Assembly (NCBI RefSeq): GCF_018614035.1
Contig: NZ_JAGGPA010000039.1
Coordinates: 1-64,000 of the forward strand
DNA length: 64,000 bases
Reading direction: 5' to 3'
Source: Streptomyces sp. ISL-96
GTDB taxonomy: Bacteria > Actinomycetota > Actinomycetes > Streptomycetales > Streptomycetaceae
Part shown: piece by piece, positions 41,501 to 49,528 of the stretch
Layout of the letters: each line of letters starts with the position of its first letter
Position numbering within the stretch: position 1 is the first letter of the stretch
Translations under genes and position numbers: made by a program
The notes under the pieces: generated by a model
What the model saw: only the letters and a program-made list of their open reading frames with translations
Told to the model about the DNA's origin: nothing
Database searches by the model: none

Positions 41501-41611
41501 CTCCCACTTCTCGATGGTCATCGGCAGCGGCCGCGAGCGGACGGCGGGCTTGACGCGCTCGGTGAGGACGCGGCGCAGGCGGTGTTCCACGATGCTTCGG
41601 TCGTCATGCAT
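38561..41611 (-). CDS. Alpha-mannosidase, glycoside hydrolase family 38
   Basis: 1016 residues, full length for bacterial GH38. Zinc site and catalytic residues are clear: VGHAHIDSAWLWPLRETVRK near the start of the catalytic domain and the nucleophile Asp in MWVESDTNMVGGEAMARQFL; WLPDSFGYTAAMPQ follows. The middle and C-terminal beta domains are present (GYELANGLLRIVVDGRGLVV, LRPFQILTLRLARG). There is no signal peptide, so it should degrade imported or intracellular mannosides. Confidence 0.95.
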   Translation of the reverse strand: MHDDRSIVEHRLRRVLTERVKPAVRSRPLPMTIEKWEAPGEPVPVAEGLSAVYEPAAAGQAWGPAWGTTWFRVTGRVPAEWRGRTVEAVIDLGFDRQMPGFQCEGLVYRPDGEAVKALNPFNDWVRIGDPAEGGEEVLLYVEAASNPVLASHTPTYEGDRLTASDDPLYRVGRMDLVVFEGEVWELVQDLEVLGSLMTELATDDARRWEILRAVERALDAVDLAGIAGTAAPARAELAGVLASPANASAHRISAVGHAHIDSAWLWPLRETVRKVARTSSNMVALMDTHPGFVFAMSQAQQLAWIKEHRPEVFTKVKKKIESGQFVPVGGMWVESDTNMVGGEAMARQFLYGKKFFLDEFGIETNEVWLPDSFGYTAAMPQLVKLSGSKWFLTQKISWSQSNKFPHHTFWWEGIDGTRVFTHFPPVDTYNSDLGGAQMAHAARDYREKGRASRSLAPFGWGDGGGGPTREMLARAERLRDLEGSARVTVEKPSAFFAKAEAEYPDAPVWAGELYLELHRGTYTSQAKTKQGNRHSESLLREAELWAATAAVRVAGYSYPYEDLERIWKTVLLHQFHDILPGSSIAWVHREARETYARVRAELEAITAAAQGVLAGEGSAEVTFNAAPHARRSVPAGGAAVASASAAARVNPVTPVTAVSHESGGYELANGLLRIVVDGRGLVVSAYDIGARREAVAPGGAANLLQIHRDFPNMWDAWDIDEFYRHNVTDLVDVDGIALTESTDDRAVVTVSRSFGDGSTAVQRLTLHSGAKVLNIETEVDWHETEKFLKAAFPLDVKADRSAAETQFGHVFRATHTNTSWEAAKFEICAHRWIQVEEPGWGAAIVNDSTYGHDVTRAVREDGGQTTTVRLSLLRAPRYPDPATDQGTHRLCFALAPGATVMDAVREGHWINLPERTVRGACAAVEPLLTSDDDRVVVEAVKLAEDRSGDVIVRLYEAAGGRASATLGTGFPVTSATETDLLERPLADSAAYGIHHGGSLEVTLRPFQILTLRLARG

Positions 41612-41677
41612 GAGTGACTCCGATGGTGTGGGGCAAGGCGGGACGGCACGGCACGGCGGCGTACTCCCTCTGTGCCC

Positions 41678-42070
41678 TCAGGCCGGCTGGAGCAGATCCC
41701 AGCGGTTGCCGTACAGGTCCTCGAAGACGGCGACAGAACCGTACGGCTCATGGCGTGGCTCCTCCAGGAAGCGGACGCCCGCCGCCGTCATCCGGGCGTG
41801 GTCGCGCGCGAAGTCCTCGGTGTGCAGGAAGAAGCCGACGCGCCCGCCCGTCTGCCCGCCCACGCGCGCGAGCTGCGCGTCGTCCTTCGCGCGGGCCAGC
41901 AGCAGGCCCGCACCTCCGTCCGTGGACCCGGGCGGGCGCACCACGACCCAGCGGGAGCCGTCGCCCCGGTCGGTGTCCTCGGCCAGCTCGAAGCCGAGGG
42001 CGTCGGTGTAGAACGCGATGGCGTCGTCGTAGTCGCGGACGACGAGGGTGACGAGGGCGATGTGCGGCAT
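41678..42070 (-). CDS. Glyoxalase / VOC superfamily protein
   Basis: 130 residues. Two beta-alpha-beta-beta-beta modules: IALVTLVVRDYDDAIAFYTD with GSRWVVVRPPG, and GVRFLEEPRHEPYGSVAVFE with DLYGNRWDLLQP. Members bind a metal and act on glyoxal adducts, antibiotics or aromatic diols; the substrate is not evident. Confidence 0.88.
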   Translation of the reverse strand: MPHIALVTLVVRDYDDAIAFYTDALGFELAEDTDRGDGSRWVVVRPPGSTDGGAGLLLARAKDDAQLARVGGQTGGRVGFFLHTEDFARDHARMTAAGVRFLEEPRHEPYGSVAVFEDLYGNRWDLLQPA

Positions 42071-42142
42071 GGGTTTCTTCCTTCCCCGGCCCGCCCTTTC
42101 CCGAACGGGATGAATTCGCGCGCCGAGCGGCACCATGGCTCC

Positions 42143-42820
42143 ATGGAACCGCGCCACCTCGTAGACCGCGCCCGCCGCCTGATCGCCCCCGGCCGCCGCC
42201 GCGTCCTCGGCATCGCCGGCGCGCCCGGGGCCGGCAAGTCCACCCTCGCCGCGTACCTCGTCGACCGCCTCGACGGACTCGCCGTACTCGTCCCCATGGA
42301 CGGCTTCCACCTCGCCGGCGCAGAGTTGGAGCGCCTCGGGCGTACGGGCAGGAAGGGCGCCCCGGACACCTTCGACGCCGCCGGATACGCCGCCCTCCTC
42401 GCGCGCCTGCGCTCCCCCGAGACGCCGGACACCGTCGTCTACGCGCCCGCCTTCGACCGGGCGATCGAGGAACCGGTGGCGGGCAGCATCGCCGTACCGG
42501 GGCCGCAGGACGTACCGCTCGTCGTCACCGAGGGGAACTACCTGCTCCTCGACGAGGGTCCCTGGGCGCGGGTTCGGGACCTGCTCGACGAGGTGTGGTT
42601 CCTGGAGGCCGACGAGGAGGAGCGGGTACGCCGCCTCGTCGACCGGCACGAGAGGTTCGGCAAGTCCCGCCCGGCCGCCGAGCGCTTCGTCCACGCGTCG
42701 GACGAGGCCAACGCCCGCCTCGTCACGGGGTGCCGGCACCGCGCCGACCTCGTCGTCACTTTCGCCCTGGGCGCAACCCCGCCATCGCCTGGCGAGGACA
42801 CCGCGCGCCCGGCAGGATGA
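42143..42820 (+). CDS. Nucleoside/nucleotide kinase-family protein (uridine kinase / pantothenate kinase-like)
   Basis: 225 residues. The P-loop is GIAGAPGAGKSTLAAYL, followed by VPMDGFHLAGAELERLGRTG and VVTEGNYLLLDEGPWARVRD, which match the uridine-kinase-like group often labelled PanK- or YfdG-like. The LID arginines are in ADEEERVRRLVDRHERFGKS. The substrate (nucleoside, fructose-type sugar or pantothenate) is undecided. The M24 peptidase gene starts 4 bases after its stop. Confidence 0.85.
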   Translation: MEPRHLVDRARRLIAPGRRRVLGIAGAPGAGKSTLAAYLVDRLDGLAVLVPMDGFHLAGAELERLGRTGRKGAPDTFDAAGYAALLARLRSPETPDTVVYAPAFDRAIEEPVAGSIAVPGPQDVPLVVTEGNYLLLDEGPWARVRDLLDEVWFLEADEEERVRRLVDRHERFGKSRPAAERFVHASDEANARLVTGCRHRADLVVTFALGATPPSPGEDTARPAG

Positions 42821-42824
42821 GGCC

Positions 42825-43976
42825 ATGTCCTCCGCGCCCGCGTCCGCCGCATCCGCTCCCGCCCCCGCGCCCTTCACCGCCGACGACTACCGCGCCCGCA
42901 TGGCCCGCGCCGCGCGGTCGGCCGCCGACGCCGGTCTGAACGGCGTACTCGTCGCGCCCGGACCCGACCTGGACCACCTCACCGGCTACCGCCCCACCGC
43001 CACCACCGAACGGCTGACGATGCTCGTCCTGTCCGTCGAACAGGACCCGGTCCTCGTCGTGCCGACCCTGGAGGCGCCGGACGCCGAGCAGGCCCCCGGC
43101 GCCGCCGCACTCACCCTGCGCGACTGGACGGACGGCAAGGACCCGTACGCCGTCACCGCGCCGCTCCTCGACTTCGACGGCCGCTTCGCGGTCAGCGACA
43201 ACACCTGGGCGATGCACCTGCTCGGCCTCCAGCATGCTCTGCCGGCCACCTCGTACGTATCGCTGACCGAGGCCCTGCCCATGCTGCGGGCCGTCAAGGA
43301 CGCCGCCGAGCTGGCCCGCCTGGAGGCCGCGGGCGCGGCCGCGGACGCGACGTACGAGGAGATCGTCAAGGTCCGCTTCTCGGGGCGGCGGGAGAACGAG
43401 GTGGCCGCGGAACTCGCCCACCTCCTCACGCAGTTCGGACACGAGCAGGTGGACTTCACGGTCGTCGGCAGCGGCCCGAACGGCGCCAACCCACACCACG
43501 AGGCCGGTGAGCGCGTCATCGAGGAGGGCGACATGGTCGTCCTCGACTTCGGCGGCCTCAAGCACGGTTACGGCTCCGACACCTCCCGTACGGTCCATGT
43601 CGGCGCCCCGAGCGCCGAGGAGCAGCGCGTCCACGACGTCGTACGGGAGGCGCAGCAGGCGGCGTTCGAGGCGGTGCGGCCGGGGATCGCCTGCCAGGAG
43701 GTGGACCGGGTGGCGCGCGCGGTCATCACCGAGGCGGGGTACGGCGAGCGGTTCATCCACCGCACCGGACACGGCATCGGGGTGACCACGCACGAACCGC
43801 CGTACATGATCGAGGGCGAGGAGCAGCCGCTCGTACCGGGCATGTGCTTCTCCGTCGAGCCCGGCATCTACCTGCCGGGGCGCTTCGGGGTACGCATCGA
43901 GGACATCGTGACCGTGACGGGGGACGGCGGGCGCCGCCTCAACACGACGGCCCGCGAGATGGCCGTCGTCGGTTAG
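42825..43976 (+). CDS. M24 metallopeptidase (Xaa-Pro dipeptidase/aminopeptidase type)
   Basis: 383 residues. A creatinase-like N-terminal domain precedes the pita-bread fold, with all five metal ligands visible: VVLDFGGLKHGYGSDTSRTV (two Asp), HRTGHGIGVTTHEPP (His), FSVEPGIYLPG (Glu) and GVRIEDIVTV (Glu). It releases N-terminal residues next to proline or cleaves X-Pro dipeptides. Coupled to the upstream kinase gene; convergent with treZ. Confidence 0.92.
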   Translation: MSSAPASAASAPAPAPFTADDYRARMARAARSAADAGLNGVLVAPGPDLDHLTGYRPTATTERLTMLVLSVEQDPVLVVPTLEAPDAEQAPGAAALTLRDWTDGKDPYAVTAPLLDFDGRFAVSDNTWAMHLLGLQHALPATSYVSLTEALPMLRAVKDAAELARLEAAGAAADATYEEIVKVRFSGRRENEVAAELAHLLTQFGHEQVDFTVVGSGPNGANPHHEAGERVIEEGDMVVLDFGGLKHGYGSDTSRTVHVGAPSAEEQRVHDVVREAQQAAFEAVRPGIACQEVDRVARAVITEAGYGERFIHRTGHGIGVTTHEPPYMIEGEEQPLVPGMCFSVEPGIYLPGRFGVRIEDIVTVTGDGGRRLNTTAREMAVVG

Positions 43977-43993
43977 CGCTTCGGGGGGAGGTG

Positions 43994-45751
43994 TCAGCCG
44001 TTGGCGGGGCCCAGTACGACACACGACTCCGGCGGCAGGCGCAGCAGCCCGTCCGCCACCGGCGCGTCCACCGGCTCCCAGGCCGCCAGCACGCGGCTCA
44101 AACCGTTGCGGCCGAGGCCGATCGTGGCGGGCTCCTTCGACAGGTTCACCGCGACGCGGATGTCACCGCGCCGGTACGCCAGCCAGCGCGCGCCCTCGTC
44201 GTACGCGACCTTGACCGCCGCCAGGTCCGGGTCGGCGAGGTCGGGCCGCTCGCGGCGCAGCGCGATCAGCTCGCGGTACCAGGCCAGCACGCGCGCGTGC
44301 GGCTCGTTCTCCCGCTCGGACCAGTCCAGACAGGAGCGTTCCCTGGTACGCGGGTCCTGCGGGTCCGGGATGTCCTCCGCCGCCCATCCGTGCGCCGCGA
44401 ACTCCCGCCTCCTGCCCTCCCTTACGGCCTGCGCGAGCTCCGGATCGGTGTGGTCGGTGAAGAACTGCCAGGGGGTGCGTGCCGCCCATTCCTCACCCAT
44501 GAAGAGCATGGGGACGTACGGGCCGGTGAGGACCAGGGTGGCGGCGCAGGCGAGCAGACCGGGGGAGAGGGTGGCGGAAAGGCGGTCTCCCAGGGCCCTG
44601 TTGCCGACCTGGTCGTGCGTCTGGGCGTAACCGAGGAAGCGGTGCGCGGCGGTTTTCGTGCGGTCCACGGAACGTCCGTGGGTGCGTCCCCGGAACGTCG
44701 AATACGTGCCGTCGTGAAAGAACACCTGCGTGAGGGTCTTGGCGAGCGCACCGAGGGGAGCGCGGGCGAAGTCGGCGTAGTAGCCCTGGGACTCGCCGGT
44801 GAGGGCGGTGTGCAGAGCGTGGTGGAAGTCGTCGTTCCACTGAGCGTGCAGACCCAGGCCCCACGACTCGCGCGGAGCAGTCGTCCGAGGGTCCCCCAGA
44901 TCCGACTCGGCGATCAGGAAGAGCGTCCTGCCCAGCTCGCCGGAGAGCGTGTCCACGGCCGTGGAGAGCTCTTCCAGGAAGGTCAGCGCGCGCGTGTCGG
45001 CGAGGGCGTGGACGGCGTCCAGCCGCAGTCCGTCGATGCGGTAGTCGCGCAGCCACGCGAGCGCGCTGCCGAGCAGGTACGCGCGTACCTCGTCGGACCC
45101 GGGAGCGTCGAGGTTGACGGCCGAACCCCAGGGCGTGTGGTGCGTGTCCGTGAAGTAGGGGCCGAAGAGGGGCAGGTAGTTGCCCGAAGGACCGAGGTGG
45201 TTGTGGACCACGTCGAGCACGACGCCGAGCCCGAGACCGTGCGCCGTGTCGACGAAACGCTTGAGCCCTTCGGGGCCGCCGTACGGTTCGTGCACCGCCC
45301 ACAGGGACACACCTTCGTACCCCCAGCCGTGCGTTCCCGGGAACGGGCAGACGGGCATCAGCTCGACATGGGTGACGCCCAGCTCCGCCAGATGGCCGAG
45401 CCGCCGGGCGGCCGCGTCGAAGGTGCCCTCGGAGGTGTACGTACCGACGTGCAGCTCGTAGAGGACCGCCCCCGCCAGTGGTGTGCCGCCCGGCCAGTCC
45501 GTCCGCCACTCGTGGGCGTTGTGGTCCACGACGGCGCTGAGACCGTCGGGCCCGTCCGGCTGCCGGCGCGAGCACGGGTCGGGCAGGACACGGCCGCCGT
45601 CCAGGGCGTAGCCGTAACGTGCCCCTTCACCCCCGTCGGCGTCGGCCGTCCACCACCCGTCCCGCGCCGGATCACGCTCCATGGCGTACGTCCTGCCCGC
45701 CAGCTGAAGCTCTGCCTGCCCGGCCTTCGGCGCCCACACCTCGAACAGCAC
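43994..45751 (-). CDS. treZ: Malto-oligosyltrehalose trehalohydrolase
   Basis: 585 residues, family GH13. It releases trehalose from maltooligosyl-trehalose made by TreY. An N-terminal carbohydrate-binding-like domain (LFEVWAPKAGQAELQLAG) precedes the barrel with catalytic Asp in GLRLDAVHALAD, Glu in LIAESDLGDPR and Asp in YAQTHDQVGNRA. WELHVGTYT-type start of the barrel is seen as LYELHVGTYTSEGTF. Its partners treY and the debranching enzyme lie 6.5 and 10 kb downstream on the same strand. Confidence 0.95.
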   Translation of the reverse strand: MLFEVWAPKAGQAELQLAGRTYAMERDPARDGWWTADADGGEGARYGYALDGGRVLPDPCSRRQPDGPDGLSAVVDHNAHEWRTDWPGGTPLAGAVLYELHVGTYTSEGTFDAAARRLGHLAELGVTHVELMPVCPFPGTHGWGYEGVSLWAVHEPYGGPEGLKRFVDTAHGLGLGVVLDVVHNHLGPSGNYLPLFGPYFTDTHHTPWGSAVNLDAPGSDEVRAYLLGSALAWLRDYRIDGLRLDAVHALADTRALTFLEELSTAVDTLSGELGRTLFLIAESDLGDPRTTAPRESWGLGLHAQWNDDFHHALHTALTGESQGYYADFARAPLGALAKTLTQVFFHDGTYSTFRGRTHGRSVDRTKTAAHRFLGYAQTHDQVGNRALGDRLSATLSPGLLACAATLVLTGPYVPMLFMGEEWAARTPWQFFTDHTDPELAQAVREGRRREFAAHGWAAEDIPDPQDPRTRERSCLDWSERENEPHARVLAWYRELIALRRERPDLADPDLAAVKVAYDEGARWLAYRRGDIRVAVNLSKEPATIGLGRNGLSRVLAAWEPVDAPVADGLLRLPPESCVVLGPANG

Positions 45752-45821
45752 TGGCGGCCCCTCTCGTCGACGATGCCGCCAACCATGGTGCGTCAGCCGG
45801 GCGTGATCCGCCGGTAAATCG

Positions 45822-46784
45822 TCAGCTCCAGGTCATATTGATCGCGCGCTCGAAATTGACGTACCCGGCGCGCTCGAAGGCCTTGGCCATCGGAACATTG
45901 GCGAGGTCCGTCGCCGCGCGGATACGGGGCACGTCCTGGGCGGCGAGGACACGCGTCCCCTCGGCGAGGATGTCGTCGATGTAGCCGTGGCCGCGATGGG
46001 CGGGCACGACACCGATGTAGGCGATGGTGTGGTGGTAGTTGTTGCGCGCCGGTACGACGAAACCGACCGGACCGCCACCGCCCGGGAGTTCGGCGATCCG
46101 CCACCACTCGCGCGGTGACGTGTAGGCGGCGAACTCCTCCTCGTACTGCAGATCGGCGGCCTCACGCGCGCTGAGCCCCGACGCCAGCTCGCTCTGGCTG
46201 TGCGCGTCGAGCGTGCCCTCCAGGACCAGCGTCATCAGCGCGACGAGCTCCTCCCGGTCTTCCGCCGGACGGAACGTCAGCCGGCCGGCGGGCTCGGGGA
46301 GCGGAGTGCCCGGGCGCCATTCGAGCCGCAGGCGCTCGACGAGCAGCCGCGCCCCGGTCTTCTCCAGGACCCTCATCCGGGCCTCGACCACGTCGCGGGC
46401 CACCGCGTCGTCGTGCCAGTCGGGCGGAACGAAACGGCCGTACTCGGGACGCGGCGCTCCGGCCGGGAGAACGGCGTCCGACGCCGTCTCCAGAAGGCGC
46501 AGGCCGATCTCGCCGCGCTCGGGCTCCGCCAGCGTGTCGTCCAGGTCGAAGAAGTCGAGAGCGCCCGGCGGGTCACCGGCCCTGGAGGTCCACCAGGAGA
46601 GGCGGGCCAGTACCCGGTCGCCGCGCAGCGCCACCCACATCCACTCGGGACGGCGGCGGCCGGTGGCGAGGTCGTCCGCCAGCTCGTGGTCGAGAACGTA
46701 CGCGAGCCGGCAGAAGAGACCGAGCTCCTCCGGTCCCGCGAGCGGTCGTACGATCAGTTCCTGGTCCTGCGGTATGGCGGTCAA
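45822..46784 (-). CDS. GNAT N-acetyltransferase, two-domain type
   Basis: 320 residues from a TTG with a GGGGGA site. Two halves resemble each other as in duplicated GNAT proteins; the C-terminal half has the acetyl-CoA motif IAYIGVVPAHRGHGYIDDIL and ATDLANVPMAKAFERAGYVN. The N-terminal half (PEWMWVALRGDRVLARLSWW) appears to lack that motif. Substrate unknown. Confidence 0.82.
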   Translation of the reverse strand: MTAIPQDQELIVRPLAGPEELGLFCRLAYVLDHELADDLATGRRRPEWMWVALRGDRVLARLSWWTSRAGDPPGALDFFDLDDTLAEPERGEIGLRLLETASDAVLPAGAPRPEYGRFVPPDWHDDAVARDVVEARMRVLEKTGARLLVERLRLEWRPGTPLPEPAGRLTFRPAEDREELVALMTLVLEGTLDAHSQSELASGLSAREAADLQYEEEFAAYTSPREWWRIAELPGGGGPVGFVVPARNNYHHTIAYIGVVPAHRGHGYIDDILAEGTRVLAAQDVPRIRAATDLANVPMAKAFERAGYVNFERAINMTWS

Positions 46785-46940
46785 GCCGTCCCCCTGTGAC
46801 GTGTGAGTCCGCAGACAGTAACAATCATGATGCGGCTCCGGGCACGGAATCAGTCCGCGCAGGTCAGGTCGCAGGTCAGGCCGTACGGGATGACCTCTTC
46901 TTCTGGACACCTGAGCCCGCTCGGCCCGACAATCAGCTCT

Positions 46941-47489
46941 GTGACGTCCTCCTTCGAGTTCCCCACGTATCCCGCCCGGCTGTCCGACGCCGAGCGCGAC
47001 CGTGTCCTCGGGGTGCTCAGAGAAGGCGCGGCCCAGGGGAAGTTGTCGCACGACACCTTCATGCGCCGGATGGAACTCGCCCTGGTCGCCCGCCGCTCCG
47101 ACGAACTGGCCGTACTCACCTCCGATCTGGAGACCGAGAGCCGCTGGGCGCGGGGGCTGTTCAGCGCGGTGGAACGGGCGTCGGCGTTCACGGTGGGGCT
47201 GCGCAGGGCGTGGCAGTCGGAGCGGCTGCCGAAGCTGCTGTTCCCCGAACCGGGTCCGTACCCGCTGAGGATCGGGCGCGATCCCGCGAACGGACTGCGG
47301 CTCAGCCACGACACGGTCTCGCGCGTGCACGCCGAACTGTCCGTCCAGGGCGGCAGGTGGATCCTGCGCGACCTCGGTTCGACCAACGGCACGTCCGTCA
47401 ACGGGCGCCGCGTCACGGGAGCCGTCCTGGTGCGGGACGGGGACCAGGTGAGCTTTGGACGGATGAGCTTCCGCCTCTCCGCGCGCTGA
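46941..47489 (+). CDS. DUF1707 and FHA domain protein
   Basis: 182 residues from a GTG. Residues 8-60 are a DUF1707 domain (ARLSDAERDRVLGVLREGAA, LSHDTFMRRMELALVARRSD), and residues 95-180 an FHA domain that should bind phosphothreonine: LRIGRDPANGLRLSHDTVSR, VHAELSVQGGRWILRDLGST, NGTSVNGRRV. There is no membrane segment. It could report the output of a Ser/Thr kinase, but no kinase gene is nearby. The IS630-type insertion lies 57 bases after it. Confidence 0.9.
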   Translation: MTSSFEFPTYPARLSDAERDRVLGVLREGAAQGKLSHDTFMRRMELALVARRSDELAVLTSDLETESRWARGLFSAVERASAFTVGLRRAWQSERLPKLLFPEPGPYPLRIGRDPANGLRLSHDTVSRVHAELSVQGGRWILRDLGSTNGTSVNGRRVTGAVLVRDGDQVSFGRMSFRLSAR

Positions 47490-47546
47490 GTTCCAGTTGA
47501 TTCTCACGGTCGACCGGGTGGTCGGGGTTGAGCGACCCCAGTTCTA

Positions 47547-48773
47547 GTGCCGCATCAGGCAACGCTCGCCCTGTCAACCACTTCACGTAGCCGTTCGTCG
47601 GCGGCGTGCTTGTTCCGCCAGATGATGTAGCGGCGGATCATGCTGCCCTGCTCCTTGTGGCTGGCATGGTCCGTGCCGTCCAGCGCGAAGTAGCGCAGGG
47701 CGGTGAACTGGGCCTCGATGCGGTTGAGCCAGGAGCTGTTGGTCGGCGTGTAGGCGAACTCGACGTTGTTGGCTGCGGCCCAGTCGCCGACCCGGGAGTC
47801 CTTCTTCGTGGTCAGGTGCGGGGAAAAGTTGTCGAGCACGATCGCGATCCGGACCTCGGGCGGGTGGAGGCCGCGCAGGTAGCGGCAGAACTCCAGGAAC
47901 CTCGTGCGGTGCTTTCTCGGCTTGATGTGGCCGTAGAGCTGGTCCTTGCCCAGGTCGTAGGCGGCGAACAGGTGCCTGACCCCGTGCGGGCGGGTGTAGG
48001 TCGCCCGACGGCGGGGCCTTGGCTCCCGGTCGGGGTCCTTGTGCTTCCCGCCGCGCTCGGCCCACTGCCGGCCCGGGTGCGGCTGGAGGTTGAGCGGCCG
48101 AACTCGTCAAGGCAGAACACGACTTCGGGCTCGCCTTCCTCGGGCATGACCTCGCCGTCGGCGATGGCGTAGAGGTGCTCGACGCGGGCCTTCTTGGCGG
48201 CATAGTCGGGGTCACGGGAGGTCTTCCAAGTCTTCATGCGTTGAAACGAGACGCCCTCCTCGCGGAGCAGGACCCGAAGGCCCTCGTGGCTGATGTCGTC
48301 GACCACCCCCTCGGCGACCAGGAAGTCGGCCAGCTTGGCCAGGCTCCAGGTCGAGAAGGGAAGGCCGTGCTCGGCCGGCTTGGACTTGGCGATCTTCTTG
48401 ATCTCACGGCGTCTGGGAGGGTGAACGTCTTGGGCCGGCCGCCCTTGTACTTCGGGTAGAGGGAGTCGAAGCCGCCGGCGTTGAAGTTGTGGATCACGTC
48501 CCGGACCCGGTCTGCGCTGGTGAACGTCACCTCGGCGATCTTCGCCACGGGCATGCCCTGCGCGGACAGCAGCACCATCTGGGCCCGCCGCCAGGTCACC
48601 ACCGACCCGGTGCCCCTGCGGATGATCCGCAGCAGCCGCCGACCCTCGTCGTCATCGATCTCGCGGATACGTACTCGTTCGGCCACCAGCACAGCGTGCC
48701 GGACGCGCGCCGCCGGAGTGGAATCCGGACGGCGCGTCACCTCAGCACAGCACAAGGGTCACTGATGCGGCGC
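47547..48773. mobile_element. IS630-family insertion sequence, 1227 bp, degenerate
   Basis: Ends are imperfect inverted repeats: GTGCCGCATCAGGC at the left (from 47547) and, on the other strand, GCGCCGCATCAGTG at the right (from 48773). A TA dinucleotide flanks each end (47545-47546 and 48774-48775), the target duplication expected for IS630-type elements. Inside is one transposase gene broken by two frameshifts. The right-hand TA lies in the stop codon of the hexapeptide protein gene. Confidence 0.88.
47555..48692 (-). pseudogene. IS630-family transposase, broken by two 1-bp deletions
   Basis: The N-terminal helix-turn-helix (WRRAQMVLLSAQGMPVAKIA) and linker run in one frame to KGGRPKTFTLP near 48415. 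The sequence then continues in a second frame (LRVLLREEGVSFQRMKTWKT, EVVFCLDEFG) to about 48092, and in a third to the end (IVLDNFSPHLTTKK, SWLNRIEAQFTALRYF). Each junction is repaired by adding one base, so two single-base deletions have occurred. The DDE residues are Asp in FCLDEFG, Asp in VLDNFSPH and Glu in LNRIEAQF, but they can no longer be made in one chain unless frameshifting occurs. Confidence 0.88.
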
Positions 48774-49414
48774 TAGCCGAGATTCAGAACCTCATCGTCC
48801 GCGTGCGTGCCGAACTCGGCGACGCGCACCTCCGCGATCTGCTCGTACCGGCTGATCCGGTCGGTCCACTCCGCGTCGACACCGAACGCCACCTGCGCGA
48901 AGCCCACCCGGCCGACGGCCTCGGCCAAGCCCGGATCACCAGGGGCCAGCAGCCGCACCGGCGCGTCAAGCGCCACGGTGTGCGGCGGCACGAAGTACTC
49001 GTCCGGCAGAACGGTGCGCGCATGGACGAGCGCGCCGACAGCGACAACCGAGCCAGCCCCCAACCGTGCGCACTGCAGAACCGTCGCCGTGGTCGCCACA
49101 TAGACGCACCTGCCGACCTCGCAGCCCAGCAGCGTGGCATGCGGCCCCACGAAGACGTGGTCGCCGACAAGCACCGGCTGATCGCCAGCGACCGCAGACC
49201 CGCGCAACACCGCGTTCTCGCAGATCACCGCCGCCTCCCCGACCTCGATCCGAGACCCCTCGGCATCGAGCACCGCACCGTACATCACCCGCGCCCTCGG
49301 CCCCACGTGGACATTACCGACCAGCGTGGCCGTCGGGGCGACGTAGGCGGTGGGATGGACCTGCGGTTCATGCCCGCGATGCCGGATGCGGATTCCCTGC
49401 GTTTCAGCGATCAT
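48773..49414 (-). CDS. Left-handed beta-helix (hexapeptide-repeat) protein, gamma-carbonic-anhydrase-like
   Basis: 213 residues. Repeating hexapeptides run through most of it: HPTAYVAPTATLVGNVHVGP, RIEVGEAAVICENAVLRGSA, PVLVGDHVFVGPHATLLGCE. This is the fold of gamma-carbonic anhydrases and related acyltransferases. Only some of the zinc histidines of active carbonic anhydrases are seen (HVFVGPHATLLG), so activity is uncertain. The stop codon TAG overlaps the right TA target site of the IS630-type element; the same stop would have existed before insertion. Confidence 0.82.
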   Translation of the reverse strand: MIAETQGIRIRHRGHEPQVHPTAYVAPTATLVGNVHVGPRARVMYGAVLDAEGSRIEVGEAAVICENAVLRGSAVAGDQPVLVGDHVFVGPHATLLGCEVGRCVYVATTATVLQCARLGAGSVVAVGALVHARTVLPDEYFVPPHTVALDAPVRLLAPGDPGLAEAVGRVGFAQVAFGVDAEWTDRISRYEQIAEVRVAEFGTHADDEVLNLG

Positions 49415-49528
49415 GAGCGGATTCTCGCCCGACCGACCGCGAGCATGCTGGCGGTTTTCAGACATCGCGTTCGTCGCAGCTCAGCTCAGCTCAGCCCGCC
49501 GTGCCGAGTCACGGGCCGGCCCGCCCCG

